The translations under genes and the position numbers were made by a program. A stretch of 64,000 nt of DNA, from positions 62,001-126,000 of the forward strand of contig JAFTRX010000054.1 in NCBI GenBank assembly GCA_017462015.1, written 5' to 3'. Positions 16,372-25,086 of this stretch are shown piece after piece (within the stretch, counting starts at the first letter, position 1; every line of letters begins with the position of its first letter). The notes below the pieces were generated by a model that saw only the letters and a list, made by a program, of their open reading frames with translations, made no database searches and was not told the origin of the DNA. Source of the DNA: Lentisphaeria bacterium (lineage in GTDB: Bacteria > Verrucomicrobiota > Lentisphaeria > Victivallales > Victivallaceae).

Positions 16372-16863
16372 ATGAAAAATAAAATATTGAAATTATTGCG
16401 GGAAAATGCCCGCATGGAGTTTTCAGAAATAGCATTGCGCTGCGGCATATCTTCTGCGCAGGAAGTGGCGGATATCGTAGCCGGGTTGGAGCGCTCCGGA
16501 GTGATCCGGGGTTACACCGCAGTGACGGATGATTTTGCTGTGTCCGGAGTTCCTGCTCCGGTCAAGGCGATCATCGAAGTCAAAGTCACCCCGCGCCGGG
16601 ATGGCGGATTTGATCAGGTGGCGCAGAGGATCGCCAAATTTCCGGAAGTGACAGACTTGATTTTGCTGTCCGGAAGCTGTGATCTTCTGCTGACCATCCA
16701 AGGTGAAAGTTTGCAGGAAGTGGCAAATTTTGTCGCTGAAAAACTGGCAACTATCGACGGTGTGATTTCAACCTCTACCGGATTCATGCTCCGCAAGTAT
16801 AAGGAATCCGGTCGCATAATGCTGAATGATGAAAACTATGAACGACTCAAGATCTGTTTCTGA
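16372..16863 (+). CDS. Lrp/AsnC family transcriptional regulator
   Basis: 163 aa from ATG 16372; a TTG six bases upstream is also possible. The N-terminal winged helix (about 1-55, with SSAQEVADIVAGLERSGVIRGYTA) binds DNA and the C-terminal RAM domain (about 60-150, VKAIIEVKVTP, LLSGSCDLLLTIQ) binds an effector, usually an amino acid. Its end overlaps the aminotransferase gene by 38 bp, so it is likely a local regulator of amino-acid metabolism. The RAM core has GSCDLLL where G-x-D-L/Y is expected. Confidence 0.88.
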   Translation: MKNKILKLLRENARMEFSEIALRCGISSAQEVADIVAGLERSGVIRGYTAVTDDFAVSGVPAPVKAIIEVKVTPRRDGGFDQVAQRIAKFPEVTDLILLSGSCDLLLTIQGESLQEVANFVAEKLATIDGVISTSTGFMLRKYKESGRIMLNDENYERLKICF

Positions 16864-18013
16864 AAAATTTGTCGCCCCGCACATTGCCGGATTGCCCAAA
16901 AGCGGTATCCGGAAGTTCTTTGAACTGGTCAACTCCATGGATGATTGTATCTCGCTGGGGGTGGGAGAACCCGATTTTACTACGCCGTGGAGTATCCGGG
17001 AGAGTGGAATATACTCACTGGAATCCGGTCATACCGGCTATACTTCCAACCTCGGTATGCTGAAGCTCCGGGAGGAGGTGTGCCGTTATCTGCAGAAAAA
17101 TTATCATGCGGCGTACGATCCGGCAACGGAGTGTCTCGTTACCGTTGGAGTGAGTGAAGCGTTGGATCTGGCGTTCCGGGCATTGATTTCTCCGGGAGAC
17201 GAGGTGATTTATTCTTCTCCGGCGTATGTTTCCTACCCGGCAGGCATCGCTATGGCGCATGGAGTGCCGGTGCCGCTGCCGACCCGGATGGAAAACGGTT
17301 TTGCGGTTGCGCCGGAGGATTTGAAAAAACTGATCACTCCCCGGACGAAGGCGATGCTGCTGAATTTTCCCTGCAATCCGACCGGGGCGGTGATGGATCG
17401 TTCACAGCTGCGGCAGATCGCGGATATTGCCATCGAACATGATTTGGTGGTGCTGACCGATGAAATATATTCCGAATTGTGCTATGCCGATGAATATGTT
17501 TCTATTGCCGCGTTCCCGGATATGAAGGAGCGGACGGTATTCCTTCACGGTTTGAGCAAGGCATTTGCCATGACCGGATGGCGGATCGGTTTTGCCTGCG
17601 GACCGGAAGCGGTGATCGATGCCATGATGAAGATACATCAGTACAGCATCATGTGCGCGCCGACGATGGCGCAGGAAGCGGCATTGGAGGCGCTCAAACG
17701 TGGTGAACGGGCTATGTTTGAGATGAAGGAGAGCTACCGGGAACGGAGAAACTTTTTTGTTGCCGGATTGAATGATGCCGGGTTGAAATGTCTGATGCCG
17801 CAGGGAGCGTTTTATGCTTTCCCGTCGGTAACAGAAACCGGATTGAGTTCGGAGGAATTCGCTGAAAAGCTGTTGAAAGAACAGCATGTGGCGGTGGTTC
17901 CGGGAACGGCATTCGGTCCCGGCGGAGAGGGGTTTGTCCGCTGCTGTTATGCCACGAGTGCGGCAGAACTCCGGGAGGCGCTGGTCCGGATAAGGCGTTT
18001 TCTTGGACGCTGA
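16826..18013 (+). CDS. Class I/II pyridoxal-phosphate aminotransferase
   Basis: 395 aa, fold type I. The PLP lysine is Lys245 in HGLSKAFAMTGWRIGF; FPCNPTGAVM (181-190) and TDEIYSE (211-217) hold the cofactor-ring contacts, and RCCYATS near the end holds the substrate-carboxylate arginine. It resembles the PatA/AspC-like subgroup often found next to an Lrp regulator, where it acts on aspartate, aromatic or branched amino acids. The start overlaps the regulator by 38 bp; ATG codons at 16826, 16829 and 16838 are all possible. Confidence 0.9.
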   Translation: MMKTMNDSRSVSEKFVAPHIAGLPKSGIRKFFELVNSMDDCISLGVGEPDFTTPWSIRESGIYSLESGHTGYTSNLGMLKLREEVCRYLQKNYHAAYDPATECLVTVGVSEALDLAFRALISPGDEVIYSSPAYVSYPAGIAMAHGVPVPLPTRMENGFAVAPEDLKKLITPRTKAMLLNFPCNPTGAVMDRSQLRQIADIAIEHDLVVLTDEIYSELCYADEYVSIAAFPDMKERTVFLHGLSKAFAMTGWRIGFACGPEAVIDAMMKIHQYSIMCAPTMAQEAALEALKRGERAMFEMKESYRERRNFFVAGLNDAGLKCLMPQGAFYAFPSVTETGLSSEEFAEKLLKEQHVAVVPGTAFGPGGEGFVRCCYATSAAELREALVRIRRFLGR

Positions 18014-18020
18014 ATAAACT

Positions 18021-18038
18021 TTCCGCTTCCCCGCGGAA
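18021..18038. terminator. Small hairpin between convergent genes
   Basis: TTCCGC-TTCCCC-GCGGAA lies between the aminotransferase stop and the folK stop. It lacks a T-run on either side, so a terminator role is only possible. Confidence 0.3.
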
Positions 18039-18040
18039 TC

Positions 18041-18508
18041 TCAACATCTTTCTTTTAAAGAAGCAAGAGCGGAGAGGATGGTGGTTCCGTCGGGGAAGCT
18101 CCAATCGGGGGCGATTTCGGAGAGTGGGGCGAGGACGAATTCGCGGAGTTTAGCGCGGGGGTGTGGGATGGTAAGGTGCGGGGTGTTGATTTCGAGTTGG
18201 TCAAAGAGGATGATATCGAGGTCGAGGATACGGGATTCACGGCTGCTGTGTATGGCGGGTCTGCCGGAAGCGATTTCGATTTGCTGGCAGAGTGCGAGGA
18301 GTTCTTCCGGGGAGGCGTACCACGTCCCGGTTATGGCGCGGTCGATAAAATCCGGGGTGCCGGGGACACAATCAACGGCGGCGGAGTGAAAGATTTTGCT
18401 GATTTTTTTAATGGAAAAACCATTTTTTTCCAGTTCTGCAATGGCAAAAGCCATGGCATTTTCGCTTTGCGGCAGATTTCCGCCGAGCATAATTGCACTA
18501 TTCGACAT
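18041..18508 (-). CDS. folK: 2-amino-4-hydroxy-6-hydroxymethyldihydropteridine diphosphokinase
   Basis: 155 aa, standard for HPPK. The enzyme pyrophosphorylates the pterin in folate synthesis. The signature SRILDLDIILF (RxxDLDIL of the family) and the following PHPRAKLREFVLAPL are clear, as is the N-terminal MLGGNLPQSENAM, where most members have LGSNLGD. It is a single gene, convergent with the aminotransferase and divergent from fmt. Confidence 0.93.
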   Translation of the reverse strand: MSNSAIMLGGNLPQSENAMAFAIAELEKNGFSIKKISKIFHSAAVDCVPGTPDFIDRAITGTWYASPEELLALCQQIEIASGRPAIHSSRESRILDLDIILFDQLEINTPHLTIPHPRAKLREFVLAPLSEIAPDWSFPDGTTILSALASLKERC

Positions 18509-18549
18509 AAAAACGTTCGCTTTTTTTGATTTATTGGTGTATATTATCT

Positions 18550-18578
18550 AATATGAATGTATACAGGAGTTTTTGCAA
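18550..18578 (-). promoter_or_regulatory. Promoter for folK (with a weak opposing fmt promoter)
   Basis: Minus strand TTGCAA (18573-18578), 17 bp, CATATT (18550-18555). On the plus strand TATATT at 18540-18545 with TTCGCT 18 bp upstream could serve fmt; the two would overlap in the 70-bp gap. Confidence 0.45.
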
Positions 18579-19547
18579 GTGTTGAAACAATTAAAAGTCG
18601 TTTTTCTCGGTTCCGGTCCGATCGCAGTGCCGATCATGGAGGCGTTGTACAACTCTGATGCGATAGAATTGATGGAAGTTGTGACGCAGCCGGATCGTCC
18701 GGCAGGTCGCAAGCGGGTACTGACACCGACACCGCTGGGCAGTGCGGCATTGGCGTTGGGAGCGGAACCGCTGAGGGTGCCGGATGTCAATGCTCCGGAG
18801 TTTCTGGAACATCTGGCAGGTCTTGAGCCGGATATGTTGTGTGTAGTCTCATTCGGACAGATATTGAAGTCACCTCTTCTGGCGCTGCCGCGTTGCGGTT
18901 GTGTCAATGTGCATGCATCGTTGCTGCCGCTGTATCGCGGTGCTTCCCCTATTACTCAGGCACTGCTCAACGGTGACAGTATGACTGGCGTTGCGTTCAT
19001 GGAGATGGAAAAGGGCTTGGATTCCGGGCCGGTGTACCGGACAGAGTATTGTCCGCTGGACGGAACGGAGTACGCCGATGGATTGGAGTTGAAGCTGGGC
19101 AGAATAGCCGCTGACGTTGCCGCAGAAACATTGTGTGATATTGCTCAGGGCAAATTACCGGGCGAGATCCAGGACAAGACCCGGGTGACGGTGTGCCGCA
19201 AAATATCCAAACGGGACGGACGTTTTTCCTGGAGTTTCAATGCTGCGCACATCGAGCGCATGACCCGGGCATTTTTCCCGTGGCCGGGGGCAGTGTGCGA
19301 CTATCTTTCTCCGGAAGGCAACGCCGGGGTCATCAACATCTGCAAGGCGGCAGTCATTGAAAATTCCACGCTTGCCCCCGGAGAGTGTGCCGATATTCCG
19401 GGGAAACTTATCGTCGGATGCGGCGAAAACACGGCTTTGGAAATCATCGAACTCATTCCTTCCGGAGCAAAACGGATGAACGCCGCAGCGTTCCGCAACG
19501 GTTTGCGCGGGCGGGTTCCGCTTTTCCCGGAGGAGATAGCAATTTAA
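18579..19547 (+). CDS. fmt: Methionyl-tRNA formyltransferase
   Basis: 322 aa from GTG 18579, chosen because AGGAG (18565-18569) lies 9 nt upstream; the in-frame TTG at 18573 is too close. Fmt formylates initiator Met-tRNA using 10-formyl-tetrahydrofolate. The catalytic residues Asn110, His112 and Asp148 are present in NVHASLLPLYRGASPI and EKGLDSGPV. A C-terminal OB-like domain follows (about 208-322). RNase G/E begins 16 bp downstream. Confidence 0.94.
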   Translation: MLKQLKVVFLGSGPIAVPIMEALYNSDAIELMEVVTQPDRPAGRKRVLTPTPLGSAALALGAEPLRVPDVNAPEFLEHLAGLEPDMLCVVSFGQILKSPLLALPRCGCVNVHASLLPLYRGASPITQALLNGDSMTGVAFMEMEKGLDSGPVYRTEYCPLDGTEYADGLELKLGRIAADVAAETLCDIAQGKLPGEIQDKTRVTVCRKISKRDGRFSWSFNAAHIERMTRAFFPWPGAVCDYLSPEGNAGVINICKAAVIENSTLAPGECADIPGKLIVGCGENTALEIIELIPSGAKRMNAAAFRNGLRGRVPLFPEEIAI

Positions 19548-19563
19548 CGGAAAAAGTAATTTT

Positions 19564-21168
19564 ATGGAAAACAAGCACAAGGAGATCATTCTTAATTGTG
19601 AAAAAATGGAGCGCCGTTTTGCTCTACTCAGCGGCGGCAGGATAGAAGAGTATAAAATTGAACGCGATGACAATACTCCGCAGGTCGGAGATATTTATCT
19701 GGGAAAGATTATCAATCTCGACATTTCGCTTCAGGCGGCATTCGTTGATATCGGTGCCGCTAAAAATGCCTTCCTCCATTTCCGGGAGATGATACCGGGC
19801 AATTCTGAGTTGATCGAACAATTTCAAATGGAACAAATGGAACGGCTCAGTTCCGGCAAAAAGAGTTCCAAAAAAAACAAGAGCAGCGGTGCTAAAGCAT
19901 CGCTGGAACAGCAGCGGCGCAAATCACGCATCACTCCGGAAGATATCCCCGATATATTCAAGCCCGGAATGGAAATTCTGGTTCAGGTGGTGAAAGCTCC
20001 CATCAGTACCAAGGGCGCGCGCGTTTCAACCGACATCTCCATCCCCGGCAGATTTCTGGTGTTGATGCCGTACTGCAATCATATCGGTTTGTCTACCCGC
20101 ATTGAAAGCGCTCCGGAACGGGAGCGGCTGCATAAAATCATTGAAGCTCTCAATATCCCCGAAGGAATGGGTGTCATTTGCCGTACCGTTGGCGAAGGCA
20201 GGCGCGCCACCAGTTTCAAGCGCGATTTGGAACTCTTGATGGATTATTGGGACAAGATCACCTCGGAGATGGAAGAGGTATCCGCTCCGGCACTGCTCTT
20301 TACCGAACCCAACCTTATCGACCGGACGGTGCGGGATTTTGTCACCGAAGAGATCAGCGGCATCACCGTGGATGATCCGGCGGCATACAAGAAGATACGC
20401 GACACTCTCAAGCGCATCGGCGGCAGTAAAATGGTCTCGCGCGTGCATTTGTACAGCGGCAACGAGCCGGTGTTTGAATATTACCACATCGACGAACAAT
20501 TGGTAGAGGTGTTTCAGCGGAAGGTGAAACTTCCCGGCGGCGGAGAAATCGTCATTGATGAGACCGAAGCGATGATTGCCATTGATGTCAACTCCGGGCA
20601 TGGGCGGAAGGCGGCAGAACAGCCGGACTTTATTCTCAAGACTAATCTGGAAGCGGCGGAGGAGATCGCCCGCCAGTTGCGGCTGCGTGATATCGGCGGT
20701 CTGGTGGTTATCGACTTTATCGACATGCGTTCCAGCTCTGACCGTGATGAAATTCTGCGGGTGATGAAGCGGCTGACCAAGGATGATCGTGCCAAGACGC
20801 GGGTTTTGCCGTTGAGCAAACTTGGATTGATGGAGATGACCCGGCAGCGCGAACATGAAAGTATTCAGGCTCAGGTGTTCACGCCGTGCCCCTACTGTCA
20901 GGGCAGCGGACTGGTGAAATCCCCGGTGACGATGAGCGCGGAAATTCAGCGGAAACTCAACTCCATCATGCGCGATAAAAAATACAAAGGTGTCGCGTTG
21001 CGGGTCTTTATGCATCCGGAGGTACTTGCCCGTCTGCGCAACGAAGATGCCCATTTGCTCAGTGCGATGGAGTCGAAATATAAAAATGAACTCTCTTTCC
21101 GTGCCGATCCCGTTCTTCATTATGAGGAGTTCAAGCTGGTCGATGTCGATACCGGCGTGGAAGTGTGA
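19564..21168 (+). CDS. rng: Ribonuclease E/G family endoribonuclease
   Basis: 534 aa, closer in length to RNase G than to RNase E. It has an N-terminal S1-like domain (about 36-165) interrupted by a Lys/Ser-rich insertion at 97-122, then the RNase E/G fold. Catalytic metal ligands are in AIDVNSGHG (339-347, Asp341) and VIDFIDMR (382-389, Asp384). A zinc-link pair CPYCQGSG (442-449) matches the CPxCxGxG motif that joins subunits. The family processes rRNA 5' ends and decays mRNA. Its stop overlaps or lies within 25 bp of pdxB. Confidence 0.92.
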   Translation: MENKHKEIILNCEKMERRFALLSGGRIEEYKIERDDNTPQVGDIYLGKIINLDISLQAAFVDIGAAKNAFLHFREMIPGNSELIEQFQMEQMERLSSGKKSSKKNKSSGAKASLEQQRRKSRITPEDIPDIFKPGMEILVQVVKAPISTKGARVSTDISIPGRFLVLMPYCNHIGLSTRIESAPERERLHKIIEALNIPEGMGVICRTVGEGRRATSFKRDLELLMDYWDKITSEMEEVSAPALLFTEPNLIDRTVRDFVTEEISGITVDDPAAYKKIRDTLKRIGGSKMVSRVHLYSGNEPVFEYYHIDEQLVEVFQRKVKLPGGGEIVIDETEAMIAIDVNSGHGRKAAEQPDFILKTNLEAAEEIARQLRLRDIGGLVVIDFIDMRSSSDRDEILRVMKRLTKDDRAKTRVLPLSKLGLMEMTRQREHESIQAQVFTPCPYCQGSGLVKSPVTMSAEIQRKLNSIMRDKKYKGVALRVFMHPEVLARLRNEDAHLLSAMESKYKNELSFRADPVLHYEEFKLVDVDTGVEV

Positions 21169-21188
21169 CATTTCAACGAAAGCGATAT

Positions 21189-22307
21189 ATGATGAAAATT
21201 GTTGCCGATGACAAGATCCCGTATCTGGCAGGAGTGCTGGAGCCGTATGCCGAAGTGGTCTATCTTCCCGGCGGAAAGATTTCTCCGGCCGATTTGAAAG
21301 ATGCCGATGCCCTTATCACCCGTACCCGTACCCGGTGCAACCGGCAGCTTCTGGGAACAAGTTCCGTTAAGCTGGTCGCCACTGCCACCATCGGTATCGA
21401 CCATATCAATACTGCTGAATTGGATGCTCTCGGCATAAAGTATTGCAACGCTCCCGGCTGTAATGCCGCCAGTGTGAAAAATTATATTGCCAGCGCGTTG
21501 GCGGCGCAGAACCGGGATCTGACCGGTTTGACCTTGGGGATCATCGGTGTCGGACATGTGGGAAAACTGGTTGCCGAAGTCGGTTCTGCCATGGGGATGA
21601 AGGTGCTGCTCAACGACCCCCCGCGCGCTGAAGTTGAGGGAAAAAACGGTTTTACAGAACTGGATGAATTGCTTGTAAATTCAGACGTCGTGACCATGCA
21701 TGTGCCGTTGGAACACGGCGGCAAGTATCCTACGGTAAATATGGCAGATGCGGCATTTTTCGCCAAAATGAAGCGCGGCGCATACTTTTTCAACAGCTGC
21801 CGGGGCGAAGTGATGGTCAAAGAGGCGTTCCTTGACGCCAGAAACAGCGGCAAACTTGCCGGAGCTTTGATCGATGTCTGGCCGGATGAACCGGAGTTGG
21901 ATTTGCGTCTGGTCGCGGCAGTGGAGATCGGTACGCCGCACATTGCCGGATATTCCAAAGAGGGCAAAGCCAACGGTACGGCGGCAAGCATCCGCGCGGT
22001 GGCGGAGTATTTTGACTTGCCCGCATTGAAAGATTTTCAGCTGCCGGAAGGAACTTTGCCGAAACCGGTTTTCCCGGAAGATATTGAAATTGACGGTACA
22101 TTGCCGCTGTGGCAGCAGATAAACCGTGCGGTATTGCATGTGTATGATGTGCGCAATGATGCCGCGGCACTTGCTGCTGCTCCGGAAAAATTTGAAGAGT
22201 TGCGCGGCGGATACTGGAATCGCCGGGAATTTACCGCATTTACTGTACATGGAGCTTCGGCAGAGGCGCAGCGCGCACTTGCCGTTTTGGGATTCAACAT
22301 TGGGTGA
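21189..22307 (+). CDS. pdxB: 4-phosphoerythronate dehydrogenase
   Basis: 372 aa from ATG 21189 (MMKIVADDKIPYL; ATG 21192 is equally possible). PdxB oxidises 4-phosphoerythronate with NAD in the DXP-dependent route to pyridoxal phosphate. The 2-hydroxyacid dehydrogenase marks are present: GIIGVGHVGKLVAEVG (nucleotide fold), FNSCRGEVMVKEA (catalytic Arg) and GTPHIAGYSKEGK (catalytic His), and the C-terminal dimerisation domain is of PdxB type. serC at 34429 could supply the next step. It ends 5 bp before the cysK start. Confidence 0.88.
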   Translation: MMKIVADDKIPYLAGVLEPYAEVVYLPGGKISPADLKDADALITRTRTRCNRQLLGTSSVKLVATATIGIDHINTAELDALGIKYCNAPGCNAASVKNYIASALAAQNRDLTGLTLGIIGVGHVGKLVAEVGSAMGMKVLLNDPPRAEVEGKNGFTELDELLVNSDVVTMHVPLEHGGKYPTVNMADAAFFAKMKRGAYFFNSCRGEVMVKEAFLDARNSGKLAGALIDVWPDEPELDLRLVAAVEIGTPHIAGYSKEGKANGTAASIRAVAEYFDLPALKDFQLPEGTLPKPVFPEDIEIDGTLPLWQQINRAVLHVYDVRNDAAALAAAPEKFEELRGGYWNRREFTAFTVHGASAEAQRALAVLGFNIG

Positions 22308-22312
22308 TCTGT

Positions 22313-23230
22313 ATGAAAATCTTCAACAACATTCTCGAAACCGTCGGCGGTACTCCGCTGGTCAAAATCAATAAACTCAACCGCACAAACGCGGAAATCG
22401 TTGCCAAAATCGAATCATTCAACCCCGGCGGTTCCGCTAAAGACCGGGTCGGTATCGCGATGATCGAAGCTGCTGAAAAAGCTGGCATCCTCTCTCCCGG
22501 CGGTTTGATAATCGAACCCACCAGCGGCAACACCGGTGTCGGCTTGGCACTGGCGGCGGCGATAAAGGGTTACCGGCTCATTTTGACGATGCCCGATTCC
22601 ATGAGCGTGGAACGGCGCAAACTTCTGGCGGCATACGGAGCGGAAATCGTTCTAACCCCCGGTGACGGCGGAATGAATGCCGCGATTGCCAAAGCCGAAG
22701 AGCTTCACCGCGCCAACCCCGGTTCCATTATTCCGGCGCAGTTCAGCAATCCCGCCAATCCGGAGATCCACCGCCGTACCACGGCGCAGGAGATCATCGC
22801 TGATACTGACGGCGATATTGCCGCTTTTGTCGCCGGTGTCGGTACCGGAGGAACGTTGACCGGTATTGGAGAAGTGTTGAAAGAGTTGAATAAAGATATC
22901 AGAATCATCGCTGTTGAACCCGATTGCAGTGCGGTCATCTCCGGTAAAGCTCCCGGCGTGCATAAACTCCAGGGTATCGGTGCCGGTTTCATCCCGGAAA
23001 TTCTGAATACTGCGATCATCGACGAAGTCGTTCCCGTCAGCGCTGATGATGCCGGAAAAACGGCGCGTGCTGCCGCGTGTGAAGAAGGATTGCTTATCGG
23101 CATCTCCGGCGGTGCGGCACTCTTTGCCGCCTGTGAAATTGCCAAACGTCCGGAGTTTGCCGGAAAACGTATCGTCGTTTTGCTCCCCGATTCCGGCGAG
23201 CGCTATTTGTCAACGTGGCTGTTTGATTGA
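22313..23230 (+). CDS. cysK: Cysteine synthase A (O-acetylserine sulfhydrylase)
   Basis: 305 aa from ATG 22313. The enzyme makes cysteine from O-acetylserine and sulfide using PLP. Lys43 in SFNPGGSAKDR binds PLP; TSGNTG (70-75) binds the substrate; GVGTGGTLTGIGEVL binds the phosphate; PDSGERYLST closes the protein. The pdxB stop lies 5 bp upstream, so both are probably on one transcript with rng and fmt. A family B repeat begins 3 bp after the stop codon. Confidence 0.95.
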   Translation: MKIFNNILETVGGTPLVKINKLNRTNAEIVAKIESFNPGGSAKDRVGIAMIEAAEKAGILSPGGLIIEPTSGNTGVGLALAAAIKGYRLILTMPDSMSVERRKLLAAYGAEIVLTPGDGGMNAAIAKAEELHRANPGSIIPAQFSNPANPEIHRRTTAQEIIADTDGDIAAFVAGVGTGGTLTGIGEVLKELNKDIRIIAVEPDCSAVISGKAPGVHKLQGIGAGFIPEILNTAIIDEVVPVSADDAGKTARAAACEEGLLIGISGGAALFAACEIAKRPEFAGKRIVVLLPDSGERYLSTWLFD

Positions 23231-23233
23231 CTT

Positions 23234-23322
23234 GGGGCGGCGATCTTGCTTGCTCCCGCGAGCCTTGCGGTCGTCGCCGCTCGGGTCGAGGACAGTAGTC
23301 CACTCCCCTCGCGGCGTTTTGG
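23234..23322 (+). repeat. Family B repeat, head module, tandem copy 1
   Basis: An 89-bp unit beginning GGGGCGGCGATCTTGC and ending CCTCGCGGCG. It contains nested pairings (GCGGCGA with TCGCCGC around CTTGC/GCGAG) and the small GGAC-AGTA-GTCC hairpin. The same unit repeats immediately at 23323. Confidence 0.8.
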
Positions 23323-23545
23323 GGGGCGGCGATCTTGCTTGCTCCCGCGAGCCTTGCTGTCGTCGCCGCTCGGGTCGAGGACAGTAGTCCACTCCCCTCG
23401 CGGCTCCTCGGCAAAACTCCCGGATAGCGGCGCGATATCGCCGCCTATAGGCTTGGCTGGCTGTGTGTCGCCTGACGGCGACCAAGGTAGTGGTGAGTTG
23501 CGCCACCTGCCGGTGGCTTATAGAACGCCTTGCGGCGTTTTTCGG
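23323..23545 (+). repeat. Family B multi-hairpin repeat, full copy
   Basis: After the head module come, in order, GCGGCGCGATATCGCCGC, GTCGCCTGACGGCGAC, GCCACCTGCCGGTGGC and AACGCCTTGCGGCGTT followed by TTTTT. Each is a short self-complementary hairpin separated by a conserved linker. A further isolated copy of the GGCGGCGCGATATCGCCGCC palindrome with its TATAGGCTTGGCTGGC linker follows at 23548-23584. The element fills the 23231-23623 gap between the convergent cysK and MATE genes; no gene is seen here. Confidence 0.8.
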
Positions 23546-23623
23546 GGGGCGGCGCGATATCGCCGCCCTATAGGCTTGGCTGGCTTTTCGTTTTTTCGGC
23601 GCGCGCCAGTTGCCGGATGTCAG

Positions 23624-25009
23624 TTATTTTATCTCCAGATCGTCGAATTGACGGAGTTTAGCCCGTTTGAGCATATTGCGGCAGATAACGAAGAGCATCG
23701 TTCCGTTGATCAAGCCGACGATTGCCCAGGATATCGGGTAGGAGATCATCAAATTTTCCATTGTCTTGTAATGCGGGAAGATAAAGAATACCCACGCCAC
23801 GCGCAGTACACACGCTCCAAACAAGGTGACGATCGTCGGACGGAACGAGTGCCCCAGTCCGCGCAACGCTCCGGCAATGACTTCAATTGCCGCCACCATG
23901 AAGTAGAAGGTCAACTGGTAATTCATCCGCAACACACCCCACTCGATAACTTGCGGATCGGGATTGTATATCGCCAGCAGCTGACGCTTGAAAAGCAATT
24001 CCAGTGCGCTCAATACGATCGCAATGGCACATCCGCAACCCAGACAGAGGAAGATACTGCGCATGACCCGCTTGTATTTTTTTGCTCCGTGGTTCTGTCC
24101 GACAAAACTCACCACCGCAAGTCCGAATGCTCCAAATGCGGTATGTACCACCCCTTCCAGACTCAGTGCCGCCGTACTTCCGGCAATAGCCTGATATCCG
24201 AAAAAGTTGATGGACGACTGGATGATGATGTTGGAGATGGAATAAAACATACCCTGCACTCCGGCGGGTATTCCAATACGGAACATCTCTTTGAATATGC
24301 CCCAGTGGATGTGCAGTTTTTTGAAAAACAACCGGTACTGTTCCCGGGTGCAGACCAGCGCCCGCAGAACCAATACCGCTGATACCAGATTGGAGATCTT
24401 GGTGGCAATGGCAACCCCCGCAGCATCCATTTTAAATACGATGACGAAGATGAGGTTCAGTACGACATTCACAATCCCTGCGACCACCATGTAAATCAGC
24501 GGGCGCTTGGTATCGCCGACCGCCCGGAGAATGGCACTGCCGAAGCTGAACAGTACCATGAACGGTGTACCCAGACACCAAATCCAATAGTAGATTTTAG
24601 CTTTTCCCATGATATCTGCCGGAACTGCCATCAGCTCCAGCATCGGCCCGGTGACGATAAGTCCCAGTATCATCATAAACACACCACCGATACACGCAAT
24701 CGAAATCGCAGTATGGACAGTACGGAATACATTTTTTTCGTCCTTTGCTCCAATGTAACGGGCAACCAGCACGTTGACTCCTGAAGCTATACCCCAGAAC
24801 AGATTGAGCATCAAATTGGTGAATCCCGGCGCCGCGCCGACTGCCGCCATTGCTTTGGCAGAGGCGAAGCGGCCGACAACGATCAAGTCTGCGGCGTGGA
24901 ACATCAGCGCCATGATGTTTGCCATCATCAAAGGAATGGCGAATTGAATTATTTTTTTCAACAACGGCCCGTTACACATGTCGATTTTGTATTTGTTTAC
25001 GGATGCCAT
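23624..25009 (-). CDS. MATE family multidrug/sodium-coupled exporter
   Basis: 461 aa from ATG 25009 with GGGGA upstream; a longer frame to 25102 would start before the promoter. About twelve hydrophobic helices in two bundles of six are visible. Family marks include NIMALMFHAADLIVVGRF in TM1 and FGLAVVSFVGQNHGAKK before TM8. MATE proteins expel cationic drugs or metabolites across the inner membrane using Na+ or H+ gradients. The gene stands alone, downstream of the rlmI end, with its own weak promoter. Confidence 0.9.
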   Translation of the reverse strand: MASVNKYKIDMCNGPLLKKIIQFAIPLMMANIMALMFHAADLIVVGRFASAKAMAAVGAAPGFTNLMLNLFWGIASGVNVLVARYIGAKDEKNVFRTVHTAISIACIGGVFMMILGLIVTGPMLELMAVPADIMGKAKIYYWIWCLGTPFMVLFSFGSAILRAVGDTKRPLIYMVVAGIVNVVLNLIFVIVFKMDAAGVAIATKISNLVSAVLVLRALVCTREQYRLFFKKLHIHWGIFKEMFRIGIPAGVQGMFYSISNIIIQSSINFFGYQAIAGSTAALSLEGVVHTAFGAFGLAVVSFVGQNHGAKKYKRVMRSIFLCLGCGCAIAIVLSALELLFKRQLLAIYNPDPQVIEWGVLRMNYQLTFYFMVAAIEVIAGALRGLGHSFRPTIVTLFGACVLRVAWVFFIFPHYKTMENLMISYPISWAIVGLINGTMLFVICRNMLKRAKLRQFDDLEIK

Positions 25010-25026
25010 AATTTTTTCCCCGGAGA

Positions 25027-25055
25027 TTTTTAAATTGAACTTTTTACTTTGACAA
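25027..25055 (-). promoter_or_regulatory. Possible promoter for the MATE gene
   Basis: TTGTCA (25050-25055, minus strand), 17 bp, TAAAAA (25027-25032). The -10 match is poor. A perfect 16-bp palindrome, TTCCGGCATGCCGGAA (25066-25081), lies just upstream and could be an operator or the end of the rlmI transcript. Confidence 0.4.
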
Positions 25056-25086
25056 CAATATTTGCTTCCGGCATGCCGGAAAAGGC

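Noticed and set aside
23046-24382. Open frames through family B repeats (CCRRRSGRGQ- and SRTVVHSPRG-type peptides)
   Set aside because: They are read from GC-rich repeat DNA in several frames; the peptides recur only because the DNA repeats.
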